A stretch of 64,000 nt of DNA from Eopsaltria australis (taxonomy: Eukaryota > Chordata > Aves > Passeriformes > Petroicidae). Under the pieces are notes generated by a model. That model had not been told where the DNA came from, searched no databases, and saw nothing but the letters and a program-made list of their open reading frames with translations. The first letter of the stretch is position 1; each line of letters starts with the position of its first letter. The stretch is from NCBI GenBank assembly GCA_034509425.1, contig JAVTVJ010001370.1, positions 1 through 64,000 on the forward strand, written 5' to 3'. A program made the translations under genes and the position numbers. This document shows positions 34,956 to 47,300 of this stretch, one piece after another.

Positions 34956-37900
34956 AAGTCACCTGGCCTTTACATGGATTTGTCTTCATATGTTATTGTC
35001 TCATATATTGAGTAATCCAAAACTTGTTATCCATCAATAGTTCACAAGTACAGAGAGAGATAATGTCTGAATTCCAGCAGCAGTTTAAAAATATATACTA
35101 ATATCTCATAATAATTATTATGTTTTTATTTTATCATGTAAATAAGCCATACAGGATCCTTTTCTAACTAATACATCATGGGTTCCACAGCACTCTCAGC
35201 TCACTGATGTCCTTAGACAAATGTGCCTATCCTTGTGGAGTTAGGCCATAGATACTGCAAACATTGAGAAAGGAAGCAATTCCATTGCTCAAGATGATCT
35301 CACTTCATATTTGTGTAATTGCATTGACACTGATGGATTTATGGCAAAACAATACTGCAAGAATTGTCACAGTAGCTGGACAAAGTCAATCTTGACAAGA
35401 GTTGTCTCTAAGGTGGCTAATAGTGTCTATGCAGGAAAACAACACATTAAAAAATCACTGTATATCTCACATCAAAATTTCTTCCTATCACATGAAAAGT
35501 GAGAAGTATTGCAGTAACTTCTTGCAAATTTATTGAAGCAATTTCTGTAAGATAAAAGGTTTCTTTACAGTTAGACAGAATTGGAACTCTACTGAAGACT
35601 TTACTAGAACTCTATTGAAGATGTTTCGGTAGATTTGTCTGGCAATTTATTTCCTTAAGTCTTCATCATGGATTGCCAGTTAACCTGGAATGAAAAATTC
35701 TATAAACATGAAAGACAACATTTTTTCAATTTCTGTGGTTTTGGGTTTTCTTTAAACTCAGGCTGGACAAGGTAATTTTAACTAACGGTGCAATTCTCTA
35801 CCATGACTTCCAACATCTAAAAGTTGAATATCAAGGTCTGGCTTACTTACCCTAGAAATTCCCTCCAGAAGAAGGCCTATTTCATACTAAAATTGATATA
35901 TTGATAAGTTGCCATATCTCTATTTTTCTCCACTGCTTATGCAAATAGCCCAGGGTAACTAGATTAGACTCACAAGTCCAAATTTCAGGTGTCTAATATT
36001 TAGGAAGGGGAATATCAGCATAAACTTCCCGAATTCAGTCAACACTGCAGGACACATGTTGTTTTTCACCAAAAAAGGGCTTTGGGAGATCTGTCTTCCT
36101 AATGTAAAAGGAAATATAGTGGAAATGAGTGGTTTTCTTACACTGCAGCTTGTGTAGGATGAACAGGTTATTTTTATATTGATCTGTCACAAACCTCGAC
36201 TTTTGTCCAATAAATTTATCAGAGTATCTTCTAAATTTTAAAGAAGCATTGAAACACTAAGGCCACTTAGTTCTCTGTGTTAATAATACAATATTATGGA
36301 AAGTTCATTTCTCTTTCTACACTAGCATATTTTTATACATTAATATATTTTTACAGACTACAAGTCAGTGTCATTAAAGCAGGACTTTTTAATTTACAAT
36401 AATTTTCTTACCATATGAATATGATACAGTACTAGTAACATGAATATTGTGTTGATGATACATTCCTCATTCTTAACGTCAGGATAAAATCTTTTAAAAG
36501 TGGATCCTGATGAACAGTACCCAGGCTGAGCTCATCTTGAACTTACCAGAAACAGTCTGCTCCCAGGAACTTGTGATGTGTAATGATTTCCTGCTCTTTT
36601 TTTTAATGGTCAACCTAGTATAATTTTTTCCTGAGTAAGAACCCAAGTGGGATAATAATTTTTGTTCTCACACTTTCAAAGAAAGCTTCCAACCCAGAGC
36701 GTGGCCAGGATGGAACCTGACCAAAGCCCCCTCTCTTGCAGCCCTACAAAGAGCACTACAAAGTGAGATCCTCTGAGCTCTCCTGGAGCAGCAGCTGTGA
36801 CCAGCAAAGCCCCTCTGAGTGGGGCCTCTCAGAGCCAGGGAACTCCAAGGTTTGCTGTGCTCAGAGGATCCCTGAACAGCGATACCCCGGTTTCCTTGAG
36901 GCTCCACCCTTCACAAAGGCATCTGAAGTGGGTATTTCACTACCTTCGAGGTAGTGAACTTTGACTTTTCACCTTCTACAGGTGTGTCTGTAGTCTTTGT
37001 GTCTGTGTGCATGCAGGTGTGCATATTCTGAACCAAATGCACAAGAAATCCTGCTCTCCTAGATTCTTAAGTACTTCACATTTGTAAGTTAGATCTCTAA
37101 GTCACTGTTGTGGTATAGTAAATCCTATATGAATCCTTTGCTAAATCATTTACCTTAAGTTATAAGCTGAGTTAAGTGCTGGTAAGCTCAAGGTGCTGTT
37201 AAGTGCTGTTGGGCCTTGAGCCTATATTCCCTTTTATCCTTCTTTAGGCCACATTCCTTTTTATTCTTACACTTTCTATTCTTCTGTTTTCCTTCCCACC
37301 CCCTTTCCTCCTCCCCAGGTTGTTTTAGGGGTTTGGATTGATTGACTCTGAATTTTTATTTACTTTTCCACAGTGGTTTAACCATAAGCAGTAGTATAGT
37401 GAACCTTGCCAATGAACTTATCACTAAAGTGAAGCCATCACTTTTCTATTAAACTATTTTTACTGATACTTTTGCATGTGATTCTTTCAGCAATCTTAAA
37501 ACACTCATTGTCAACAGTGTCATCTGCAGGAGTAAAATGAGATCACTGAAGCAAGTGCTCAGCATAGACAGGTGAAGCACTAGTCTGAGGGTTGATTGTT
37601 TCTTTTGCATGGAGATTGTTCCTTGTGAGAAAAATGCTTTAGCTATCCCTGAGTGCAGCAGCTGTTGTTGCTGAGGATCAACAGATATACTAAAGTAATA
37701 TAGATGCCTAGCCCGTGGTATAGAACTCAAGCAAGTTGTTTAAATTACTGTCAAAAGAAAGTATGCATATTTTTCCTAATAATCTTAAATTCTCTTTTTC
37801 TCATTAATTTTTACTGTCATTAAAAAACAAACAAACAAAAAAACCCCCCCAAAAAACAGTGGTAGGAGCAGTCAGCAACATATACTAGTGCAAAAATGAA

Positions 37901-40220
37901 AGAATGTTTTATATTTGAAATCTCCCAGAAAAATCTCAGGTTACTTGTTTAACCCTTGGTATTTTTTGAAGGTAGATCAGCAGGACCATTTGCAGTAAAG
38001 ACAGATTTGCCCAAGCTGCACTCCTGGACACTGCTGTCTGACAATAGACTTAGAAATATGCAACAGGAATAAGAAGTTATCATGCTCACAGATACAGTAA
38101 TTTCCATTATTAATATCTTTGATGCTATCCCATGCTAGAATTTAGAGCCATAAAGTAAGGTAGATAAGCATTGTATTGTGCTTATAGGTGGTGGAACCTA
38201 AGTACAGAAAGTCAAAGTGGATTTGCAGAAAACCATGCAGAATGTCAAAAGCCAACCAGGATCAGTGACTTTGTTTTCTGGCACTCAGTTGCATGTGTTA
38301 AAAAGCTGCATTCTGGGCATAAATGAGAGCCCAAAGATTTTCCCAGCCCAAACTGAGTGTCTTGTTTTGGAAACATGTCTCTGAAGGGTGGCAGTAGATT
38401 GTGAATATTTTTATGAGATCTCGTGCTTCTCAGGAAGGAAAGGGGAAGCTATTTTTGTGACCGAATGAGGTTTAGGTTAGTAGAGACACTCGGGCTCATC
38501 ACAAGGGTCCCAAAGTGCACAACTGCTGCATCTGCAACATTTGTTCTTCCTCATTTAACTTCCAGCTCAGAGCAGACCAGTCAGTGCCAGGAATTTGTAA
38601 TGGCATCTGCAACCCGAAGAAAAAAATTTACTGTTCATATCAAAGTTTTGCTCTGTTTCAGGCTGAGAAGCCTTGATTGCTGCCTGTGAGAGTTATCAGA
38701 TTTATTGTACAGCATATCTAATTATTTGATATGATTCTCTAATTGCAAAAACGCTGTTAACCCACAGAAGAAATTTATTGCATTTGGATCTTCCTCATTA
38801 TTTATTGAATCAGGAAAGATTTTTGTCTCTGTGGATCAAAGAAATACTGGTATGTGGCTCTGCACTACTTATTTATGTGTGTAGACTTATTCTTCCAGAA
38901 TGCATTCATTTTGCTAATTTTAGCAGTTTGAGTACGATTTTCAGAAATTTTCACTTTAATAATGAGATTTTATTTCGATAAGAGGAGATCTACCATTCAT
39001 TTTTATTATTTTTAAAACTTTATCACCTTCAAGCTGTACTACATACACTGGAAATCCAGAAAATACAAAATGTATGCAGCAACAAGTGTTTTCAGTTTTA
39101 AGGCTTATGCTTGCATTGAGAAATCATAGTACCCCTACCAATAATGTGGTCCATGACATTTAAATGATTTATGGACTGGAATCAAGATTCTTGCAAATAT
39201 TACAGTGGGTTCTAAAAGTAATAATCGTGGTGAATTCTATTCTTTAAATTAGCTAACGGTTTACTTCTCTGTTTTCCCATGCTTCTAGTGGTATCTTTGA
39301 TATTGGGCCTTGTCTCTTACAGTGAAAGATACATCACTGTTTATTTTGAGCTGCTTTAGAAGTACTAATACTGTGAAGAAATATAGAACAGGATGTAAAC
39401 CGCAGTGTCTTGAAATGACTCAGACTTCAGACAGACTTGTTCACATATCCGTTACCTCAACCTTGTACATTTTTCTGTCTAGCTTTCCAGTTTAGCCTTG
39501 CTTTATCTGAGGATGCACGTTAATGCATCATTCATTTAGCTCATTTCTGTTTCCAATTGTAATAGAGTTCTCAGAATGAAAGCAGTGTTGAACATTTTGC
39601 CTCTACACAGTAGGTCAGTCAAGAAGGTCAGTTAACATGTTTCTCTCAGAAGCTGTGACCTCGCAGCAAAAAATTCATGTTTCTATTAGTATCTCACGTA
39701 AGATAAAGCTGCTGGAAATTCCTATGCCATTCCTAAAGTAAAATCTTTTTGCACACAATGAGCAGAAAGCCAGCTAATCCTAAACCAACTCTAAGGAAGC
39801 TGCTTCCATCTTTGTAGCACGAATCTGCATGAAATTTAAAGTGCATTAAGAAACAAAATGGCAAAAATGTCCCTTTTTCTCATGTGTTGCTACACAGTGG
39901 ACTTTAGACATGTATTTCCATTGACTCATTTTCTTGTGTTTTTCTCCATTTTTGGTTTCAGTGTAATTGTTCAGTGCCTACAGATACTCCCTATTTCCCC
40001 ACAAAATAGGCAAACTGAGATGTGAAAAGAGAATGTAATGAGATTTAGTGAATGGGATCTTGATACTGCCAAAGAGCCCTGTATCAAAAAACATGTGGTA
40101 TAAGACTTTCTCAGGAAAATATCATGGTAAATGTGTGTCTCTTCCCTGCATGCCAGCACTGGGTTACAAAGAAACCTGCAAAAAACCCCACCAAAACCCA
40201 GAGCAAAGTACTTGAAACTT
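34956..40220. other. Non-coding, one hairpin and an A/C-rich run
   Basis: Contains the inverted repeat at 36936-36958 inside a GC-richer patch (about 36690-36960) and a short A-rich/C-run simple sequence at about 37822-37858. No gene is recognised. Confidence 0.4.
36936..36958. repeat. Perfect inverted repeat with 3-base loop
   Basis: TTCACTACCT (36936-36945) and AGGTAGTGAA (36949-36958) are exact reverse complements separated by TCG. The stem would be 10 bp on either strand. Confidence 0.9.
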
Positions 40221-40343
40221 AAAAACAAAACAAAACAAAACAAAACAAAACAAAACAAAAACAAAAAAAAAAAAAAACACCCAAAAAAACAAGACAAACA
40301 AAATAAAACCCCAAAAAAAAAACCGAAACAAACAAAAAAACCC
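40221..40343. repeat. (AAAAC)n and A-rich simple repeat
   Basis: Six or more AAAAC units pass into a run of A broken by C, then further A-rich sequence. The open frames across it (Lys/Asn/Pro-rich on +, Phe-rich on -) are artefacts of the repeat. Confidence 0.92.
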
Positions 40344-43300
40344 TAACTGTTCAAAGCTCAGAGGAAGTAGTAAGGGAAGGTTGTTTTTTGTTTGAACATA
40401 TTCAATATCTCCAGCTTTAAAACAGAGATTCTTCCCAAAAGGCAGATACCAATTATAAACTTAGTTGTGGCTTTCTTACTCTTCATGCTTGAGAAAAGGA
40501 AATTTTATGTTTTATTGAATATTCTAAGGGCTTAGGATGAAGACCACTAATGCAGAAGTGATTTGAATTTTTCTTAGATGTTTGAAAAGATTAACAAAGG
40601 CTGTTATTTTTCTTTCCATGAGCACCAGCAACTCACTACTTACTCCAAATATGTGTGATCAATAAGAAAAGAGCTTAAAATAAAGTTAAACTTAACACCA
40701 AAAAAAGGGGCTTTGTCCTTTCTGAAAAGGAAAACCCTGTTGAGCTTTGTACAATTTGATGGATAGATTAATTTCAAAGGAAAGATAAAAATTACTGATA
40801 ACAAACAGGAAACAGCTGCATCTGTACATTGCAAAGATTTTAGTAACGACCCTAAGGTTTAAGTCCACCCAGATTTTTTGTAGTTGTCAAAGGTAAACTA
40901 ATGTTGTCAAATAGAACCCTTTTAATGATAGTAGTTCAAGATATATAATTTATCTACCATTGTTATGCCCTTTTTCATGTAAGAATACATCAATATTTCA
41001 TATGTTCTCAGTCTCATTTCTTGAAAGAGTGACTTTGATCAATGTATTGAAATAGGATTTATTTAGAAGCCAAGGCACAGACGTCTCCTCTTGGCTTGAT
41101 GGTGCTTTGCACATAATCTCTACATACAGTCATAAAAATGCTTGTGTGGTCTGTATAGTTCACTGTTGTCTAGGAGAGGAAAGGTAGTTACAGCACTTTG
41201 AACAGAAGAATAGGGAAGTTCCCTGGAGGGATATTGCCCAGTCCCTACCTTGCAAGAAAGATGAGAGAAATATCCCTTCCTCTCTTTCACTTTTGAGCTA
41301 AGGTAAGAAGCAGAGTTAAGAATAAAAATGTTGGGAAAAAAAGGCCATCTGGTTCTCTTTTTCCATTTGTTTAGATTTCCATATTCCTTTCAGTTCGCTA
41401 TTATTCAGTCTTTCTCTTAATGCTTGTTTTCTAGTGCAGTGCTCTCATTTTCTGTCTTTAGTTTCTCTGTCCTCCCATTCCCATGCACTCCTAATCACTG
41501 TATCTTTTTTTCCTTCTTATTTTGTCATATTTAATTTCTATACTTGGTTCCTTGTTGCATGGTCTGAGAATTTCTCCTTAATGTTCAGTTGTTCTCCATG
41601 ATCAACACCAATCCTCTTCCTTGAACTCTTTTCCTTATGTTATTCCTAAGATTCAAAGTGTTTCATGCTTTTGGAGCTCCACTAGTGTAATTTCTACACA
41701 AAGCCCTGATAATCTCTCAGAGCTTCCTTTTCTGTTACCCCTTAAAATATATGGGAATGCTCCAAGGACATCACAGAGAGGGCAGACTTTCACTTGAGCT
41801 TCTGTGATCTCAAGTCTGTAAGTCTGGCAGCAGTTCTAAACCCATTTTTTTCTGGGGATCAAGATGAATTTTGGCATTATGTGCTTCAAGACACTTTAAG
41901 GGTCACTACTATCTATTACAAATTATTTATTTGCTTCTTTTAGTTGATACACCCACAAGTGTGGGTAAAATAAAGCAATCAGTAGTACAGACTGACAGAC
42001 TAACATGAAGTAAACCAATGCCAAGAATAAAACTTTAGGTACATTATCTGCAGTAGACATCAAGATCACAGAAAGGCAATAATTACTCCTAATGTGAAAT
42101 TTGGGCAAGTCATGGCAAGGTCTACTGGTCCAACACACAGCCTCATTTGAATGCTCAGAGGCAGAATTCATAATTTCCTGTTCAATGAGGAACACTGTGA
42201 AGCTGCAAGTAGGTTCTAATACCAGAGTCCTGTTTGGATGGAAGTTTCCAAGTGGTTCAGCTGGCAGAGAAATAGTCCAGGTGTGCTAGTAGATAACAAG
42301 TTTGGAGAGAGCAGCAAATATCTCAAACTGGCTATATACAAGTCCTCAGTAATGTTCAGATCTGTCACTTGACTGTGGACACAGGGCAACCATGAGTCCT
42401 GCAAATCTAGAAGTGTTAACTGAGTCATCTGTTTCCTGTAGTGTTCTGGATTCTATTCACCATGAATGTGGTGAATAAAAGACACTAAGGATGTCCTCAC
42501 AATGAGGCCCTGAGCTCTCCATTTATTCCTTTTCAAAAACAGTCTGTATTATCATAGCACTGATATTTGGCTGCCCTAGTTAAGAGAGCAGCCTTTGAAG
42601 TGCTGCATCAACTGGGTTCAAAGGTAAAAACTCCATGAATGAGGGAGATTGCTTTGTATACTGAACAGAATTTGCATTTGATAATTTTGTTCTCATTTCC
42701 TCTTTCGTATTTTATACTTAATACCAAAGCCGTGTAATGCCCTATTTCCAAAGTGGTCCTCAAAGTATAGAATATTGCCTTCAGTATTGATTTCAGCTCT
42801 GCATTCAACCTAAACTCGCCGGGTGAGAAGGCAGCCTGGTGCAGACTATCATGACTGTCTTTGGACAGTGAATGTATGATTTTGAATTTTTTTTAGAACA
42901 TCTCTTTGAATATAATGGCTACTCTAGCTCTTCTTTCCCTATTTATTCTTTTACCAGTTACATGGACAGAATATTTCATCCTGTTAATTTTTCACCAGTT
43001 TAAATTGACTTTGACTTCTCTAGCTACTATTCTCCCCGGCCCTTCTTTACTGGCTGTATTTGTTTTGAGGACATGGGATAAACGAAATGTTATCTGTTTA
43101 TATGGGTTGCAAGCCAGGCAGTGTGATATATAGTTTTTATTTCTGTGATCCCCAGACTGGGGTTCTAATCCCAAAGTTAAACTTTAGGGTTTCTGATAAA
43201 ATTGTGAGAAGAGGTGGGCATTTAAAAATAAACTCAGCAATTTGAGATGAATGAGGAGATGATAAATAGAGGATGCTGAACACTGGCTTGCTCTGTATCT

Positions 43301-44330
43301 CCCACCACTCCTTGGGTTCATAGGCATTTGGATCAGTGCATTTGGCTTTCTACTCTGTGTGGTGAGGAGACATAGCAGTGGTGTTTCCTTCAGGTGCCTA
43401 CATCAAAACCATCACACATTGACTATATGTATTACAATATTTGAGTTTCCTTCTATCTGTATTGTCAGAAATAGGCCTTTAAGAAAAGTAAATACAAAGT
43501 CTGTGGAGCCAGGAGAGTTAAAGGAATATCAATCAGGAACACAGTCACTGGTACACCCCCTTAAGAGTGGAAGGTCTGGAACTTGGTCTTGACTTCCCTT
43601 GCCTCTTACACCTTTAATATTAAAGTGAACCTCGGAAACAAAAAGGTAATCTATCCATTTCTGGCTCTGTTTCAGCAAATAGTGTGGTAGGTAAACCTCT
43701 AATTCACTTCTATATAAGTCTGTCTTTATTGTAAAGAGGTCCTTATCTTGACCAGTGGAAGAGAGGGATCTGTATCTCCTTTTGTCAAGGAATTCCTGGA
43801 TGAGTGCATTAATGTCTATCCTGTTCTTCAAAGGCTGTAGGCTCCTCTACATTGTCCTGGTATCATGGCCATTTTATAGAGAAAGCAGCAAATGTTGTCT
43901 TTTACAAAGACTCTGTGCATGTTCCCTATGTGCCTCCTGAGATGAGTGCTGATACTCTTGGTATGGGGGACTGTAAGAAAATAATTTCCTTTTCTGTCTG
44001 AACTCCAGCAGATTATATACATGGGGCTCACTAGTCTGTTTGCACATGTTCCCTGTGTGCTTTGAAGTATTATTCCAGTGATAATAATGAAGGAAAACAG
44101 ATATTATGTTCCCATTTCAGAATGGTGTTTTTTATTAACACTGGTACAGAAGAAGCAGAGTCCTTCTAAGTCAAAAGGAAACAAAAAGCAAGTTTTCACT
44201 GTTCCTTTCTCTTTTAATGACATGGTTTGTTTCCTTAGGGGTAGTTTGAAGAGTATCACTGGGTGATAAACAAGGTGAAAAAAACTGACAGTATTAAATG
44301 AGCTAGATGCTTACAGAAATTCACTAGATT
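40344..44330. other. Non-coding, nothing recognised
   Basis: AT-rich, with a pyrimidine-rich stretch at about 41350-41670. A 100-codon open frame on the minus strand at 43529-43831 has a protein-like composition but no family I recognise. Confidence 0.35.
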
Positions 44331-44378
44331 TTGTTGTTGTTGTTGTTATTGTTGCTGCTGCTGCTGTTGCTGTTGTTA
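44331..44378. repeat. TTG/CTG trinucleotide repeat
   Basis: Units of GTT grade into GCT and back to GTT over about 48 bases. An imperfect trinucleotide microsatellite, not inside a recognised gene. Confidence 0.9.
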
Positions 44379-47300
44379 CTTTATTATCTGATACCTGGCA
44401 CTCATCTCTGCAAGTTAGTGAGAAAGGCGGTTCATACACATACTCCACCACTTGTAAGGAATGTTTGCCTTAGATAAAAATATATTATCCAGGTTAAATT
44501 ACATTTCTTTCAGCTACAAAAGAAAAGTACAATTATGATATGAGTTCAATAAAAACTGATGTGGCCAAGACAACTTTTCATAAACACTTTTTTCAAAGTT
44601 TTACCTATGTGGTTACTAAGAATGTGATCTGGGCTGGCAAGAGTTGAACAGATTATGTATGCCTTTCATAGTAATAAAGATAACAGACATGAGGTATCAT
44701 TTCAGTTTATCTTTCTCCTTTTAATTAAAATCATCCTGCTATTAGAGATAAGTGGTACCTCATCAGAAGGAATTTATGGATAGAAGAACTGAGATTCTCC
44801 CCTGCAACTCTGAATCAGAAATTATAAAGGATTTACCAAAAAGTGTTATATATATGCAATGATAGTGCTCTTAGATTTATTGCTTAAAGTGCAGGATTTA
44901 TGTCCTTTGAAGATACCTCTGATTTAAAAAATAACAAAATTAATAAAACCAAAAACATTTTCATAGTTTTGGTACCCTTATTTATTTATTTTCTAAAAGA
45001 AAGGGTAAGAAACTCACATGCTTATCACAATGCTTATTAGTTTTTTCATTTTATAAAGTTTGGAGCATGTATACTGTATCATGGTGTGCTTGTGCATTTC
45101 TGTGAGAACAGGGCTGCAAAATATGTGTCTGAGCTGCTTTTATGACCCTGTGATCTATTTCCAAAGACTTTTATAGATTGAGAGATTTTAACTTATCAGT
45201 GTTTTTAGTAGAATAATTTAAGCTGTCTGTCCAAAGCCCCAAGGTGTTCTCCCCATCCTTCTACCTCCCAAAAATATTCTACATATTCTAGAAGATATTC
45301 TACTATTCAGAAGGTATTCTAGATGCTTTATCTTGCCTGGTAAAGCTGCTCTTCATGGGGGTATCCAAAGATATAGAAGTTCTTCCATGGTTTATAGATC
45401 TACATCACTTGATGATTCCCATATAAAAGAACTCTTTGAAAAATGGCTATAGATCAGGTTATCAGTGTCTTTGGCCACCAAATGCCCTTCTGCACACTGA
45501 TTACACGGAAGAAAAACATCAGGCAGATATTCAGATATTGGTGAACTTCGTCTAGCACAGTTAAGCCTCTGCCAACAGAAGGGCCTAAGGCTGTGCCGTT
45601 CCTCACTGAATATAAAGGGAATGATGTGATAGATGCAGTATGGTCATGTTTATAAATTTATTTGATATCGACAAGATTGAAAATATTAGAAGGTAACATT
45701 TCCATGCTACCTGGGTCTATACTACTCTGCTGAGCACTCCAGGTTAGCTGCCTTTCCTGTGTCCCTGAGATGTGACAGGAAAAGGTAGGACACAGCTGGC
45801 CAGGCTCAGCAGTGATGGGTAAAAGGGTTAAGACACACTGCTCTCTCTGCAAGGGAGCTGAAAATTTCCTCCCTTGTAACAGGACAGATGAGGTCCTGTA
45901 CTCACAGTCCGTGCTTTGCAGCTATCTAGTTAAATAGTAGCCTGAGCTGGACAGGTGAAACACAGTGTTGTAACCTAAGATGTGTGTTACAGTTTCCTTC
46001 TCTAAGTATTCGCAGAGGACGTAGGCTCTGTAAAGCCCTGAGGAACAGAAGCAGAACTTTAAAGGTCAGATTGTGGAAAGTCCCAGTGTCAGACAAGAAG
46101 TTTCTATAAGATGTGTGCAATGCTTGTATTTATGTGCATAAATAACACAGTTAATGTATTCAAATACAACTACTTAAAATGTATTTCTGAAAACATTGCT
46201 GTTGAGGTCAAGAGTTAAAACTAAAAACAAATTTGATCCTACAGTGCCTGAATGAGTCATTTCTCTAATCTTCATGGGTTGTGTAAGTATTAGAATTATT
46301 TCTATGAATTGAGCTAAAACACAGAAAAAGTCACAAGGAATTTTACATCACAGTAGTATCTTAGTTGTATCTAAGTAAGAAAGAATTTTCACGTGAGGGT
46401 CTTTTTTCCTTCTGCTTTGACAGATGAGCACTAGTAACTATGATGAGCAATAGCTAACCCCTGCTTCTGAAGTGCTGGAATGCAGCTTAGACTTTTCTAT
46501 GGCAAAGCAGGGAGTTCAGACTTGAAGCAAAGTATGCCATAAAATGTTATGGCAGTTTGCTTTTCTATTGCACAGCTGGCAATGCCAGAAAAGCTCAGAA
46601 GCCAGCACAAGATTAGCCTGGCTTGACTGAACTACAGGAGAGGATAAAAATGTAGCCCAGTGAATTTGCTTGCAGTGTCAATCAGTGCAAAATTTGTCTC
46701 AGTGTTTGCCTCTGTGCTGGTGAATGAAATGTAGTCATGCCATGGGCCTGACACAGATGTGTAGTCATCCATCCCGTGGCCACGGTTCCTGGCATGCTGT
46801 TGATTTAGGTCAGATAATGTACTGGCAGGTGAAACCCAGACTAGTACTCAGGATGGAGTAGGAGCCATTCCCAATATGAAGTTTCTATGAACCCTCCTAC
46901 AAAGAGGAGATTTGGGGATTTTGCATTAAATAATATGTTTCTATCGCAGCTCTGGACTTTACTCTGGACTACTTTTGTTTTAAAAGGAAGGAATTTGTCT
47001 GAGCATTTTTGCTCCCCAGCAGGAAACGAAGAGGAAAGGACCCTGGTGTCTTAAATGACAGCATGTCCAGAGGGAAACACTCCAGCCTTTCCTGGCTCTC
47101 CATAAGAGTTCAAACTGAGCTTTTCCTAGGCAAATGGAGATTGTTCCATCTTTGAATGGTAAATAATCTTTCTCGAGTCATGTTAATAACCCAGAGTTCC
47201 ATGGGAAATGGCCAGCTGTGCCACCTGTTTGTAGCCAGGTATGACAAGCCTCAACCCAGGACCAGGGACCCTTGTGAGTCAGCTAACCTGACCCATCTCC

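Noticed and set aside
39971..40297. Phe-rich minus-strand frame of 108 codons
   Set aside because: Produced by the AAAAC repeat read on the other strand.
44331..44378. Trinucleotide repeat as a polyglutamine or polyalanine coding exon
   Set aside because: No open frame of note extends through it on either strand.
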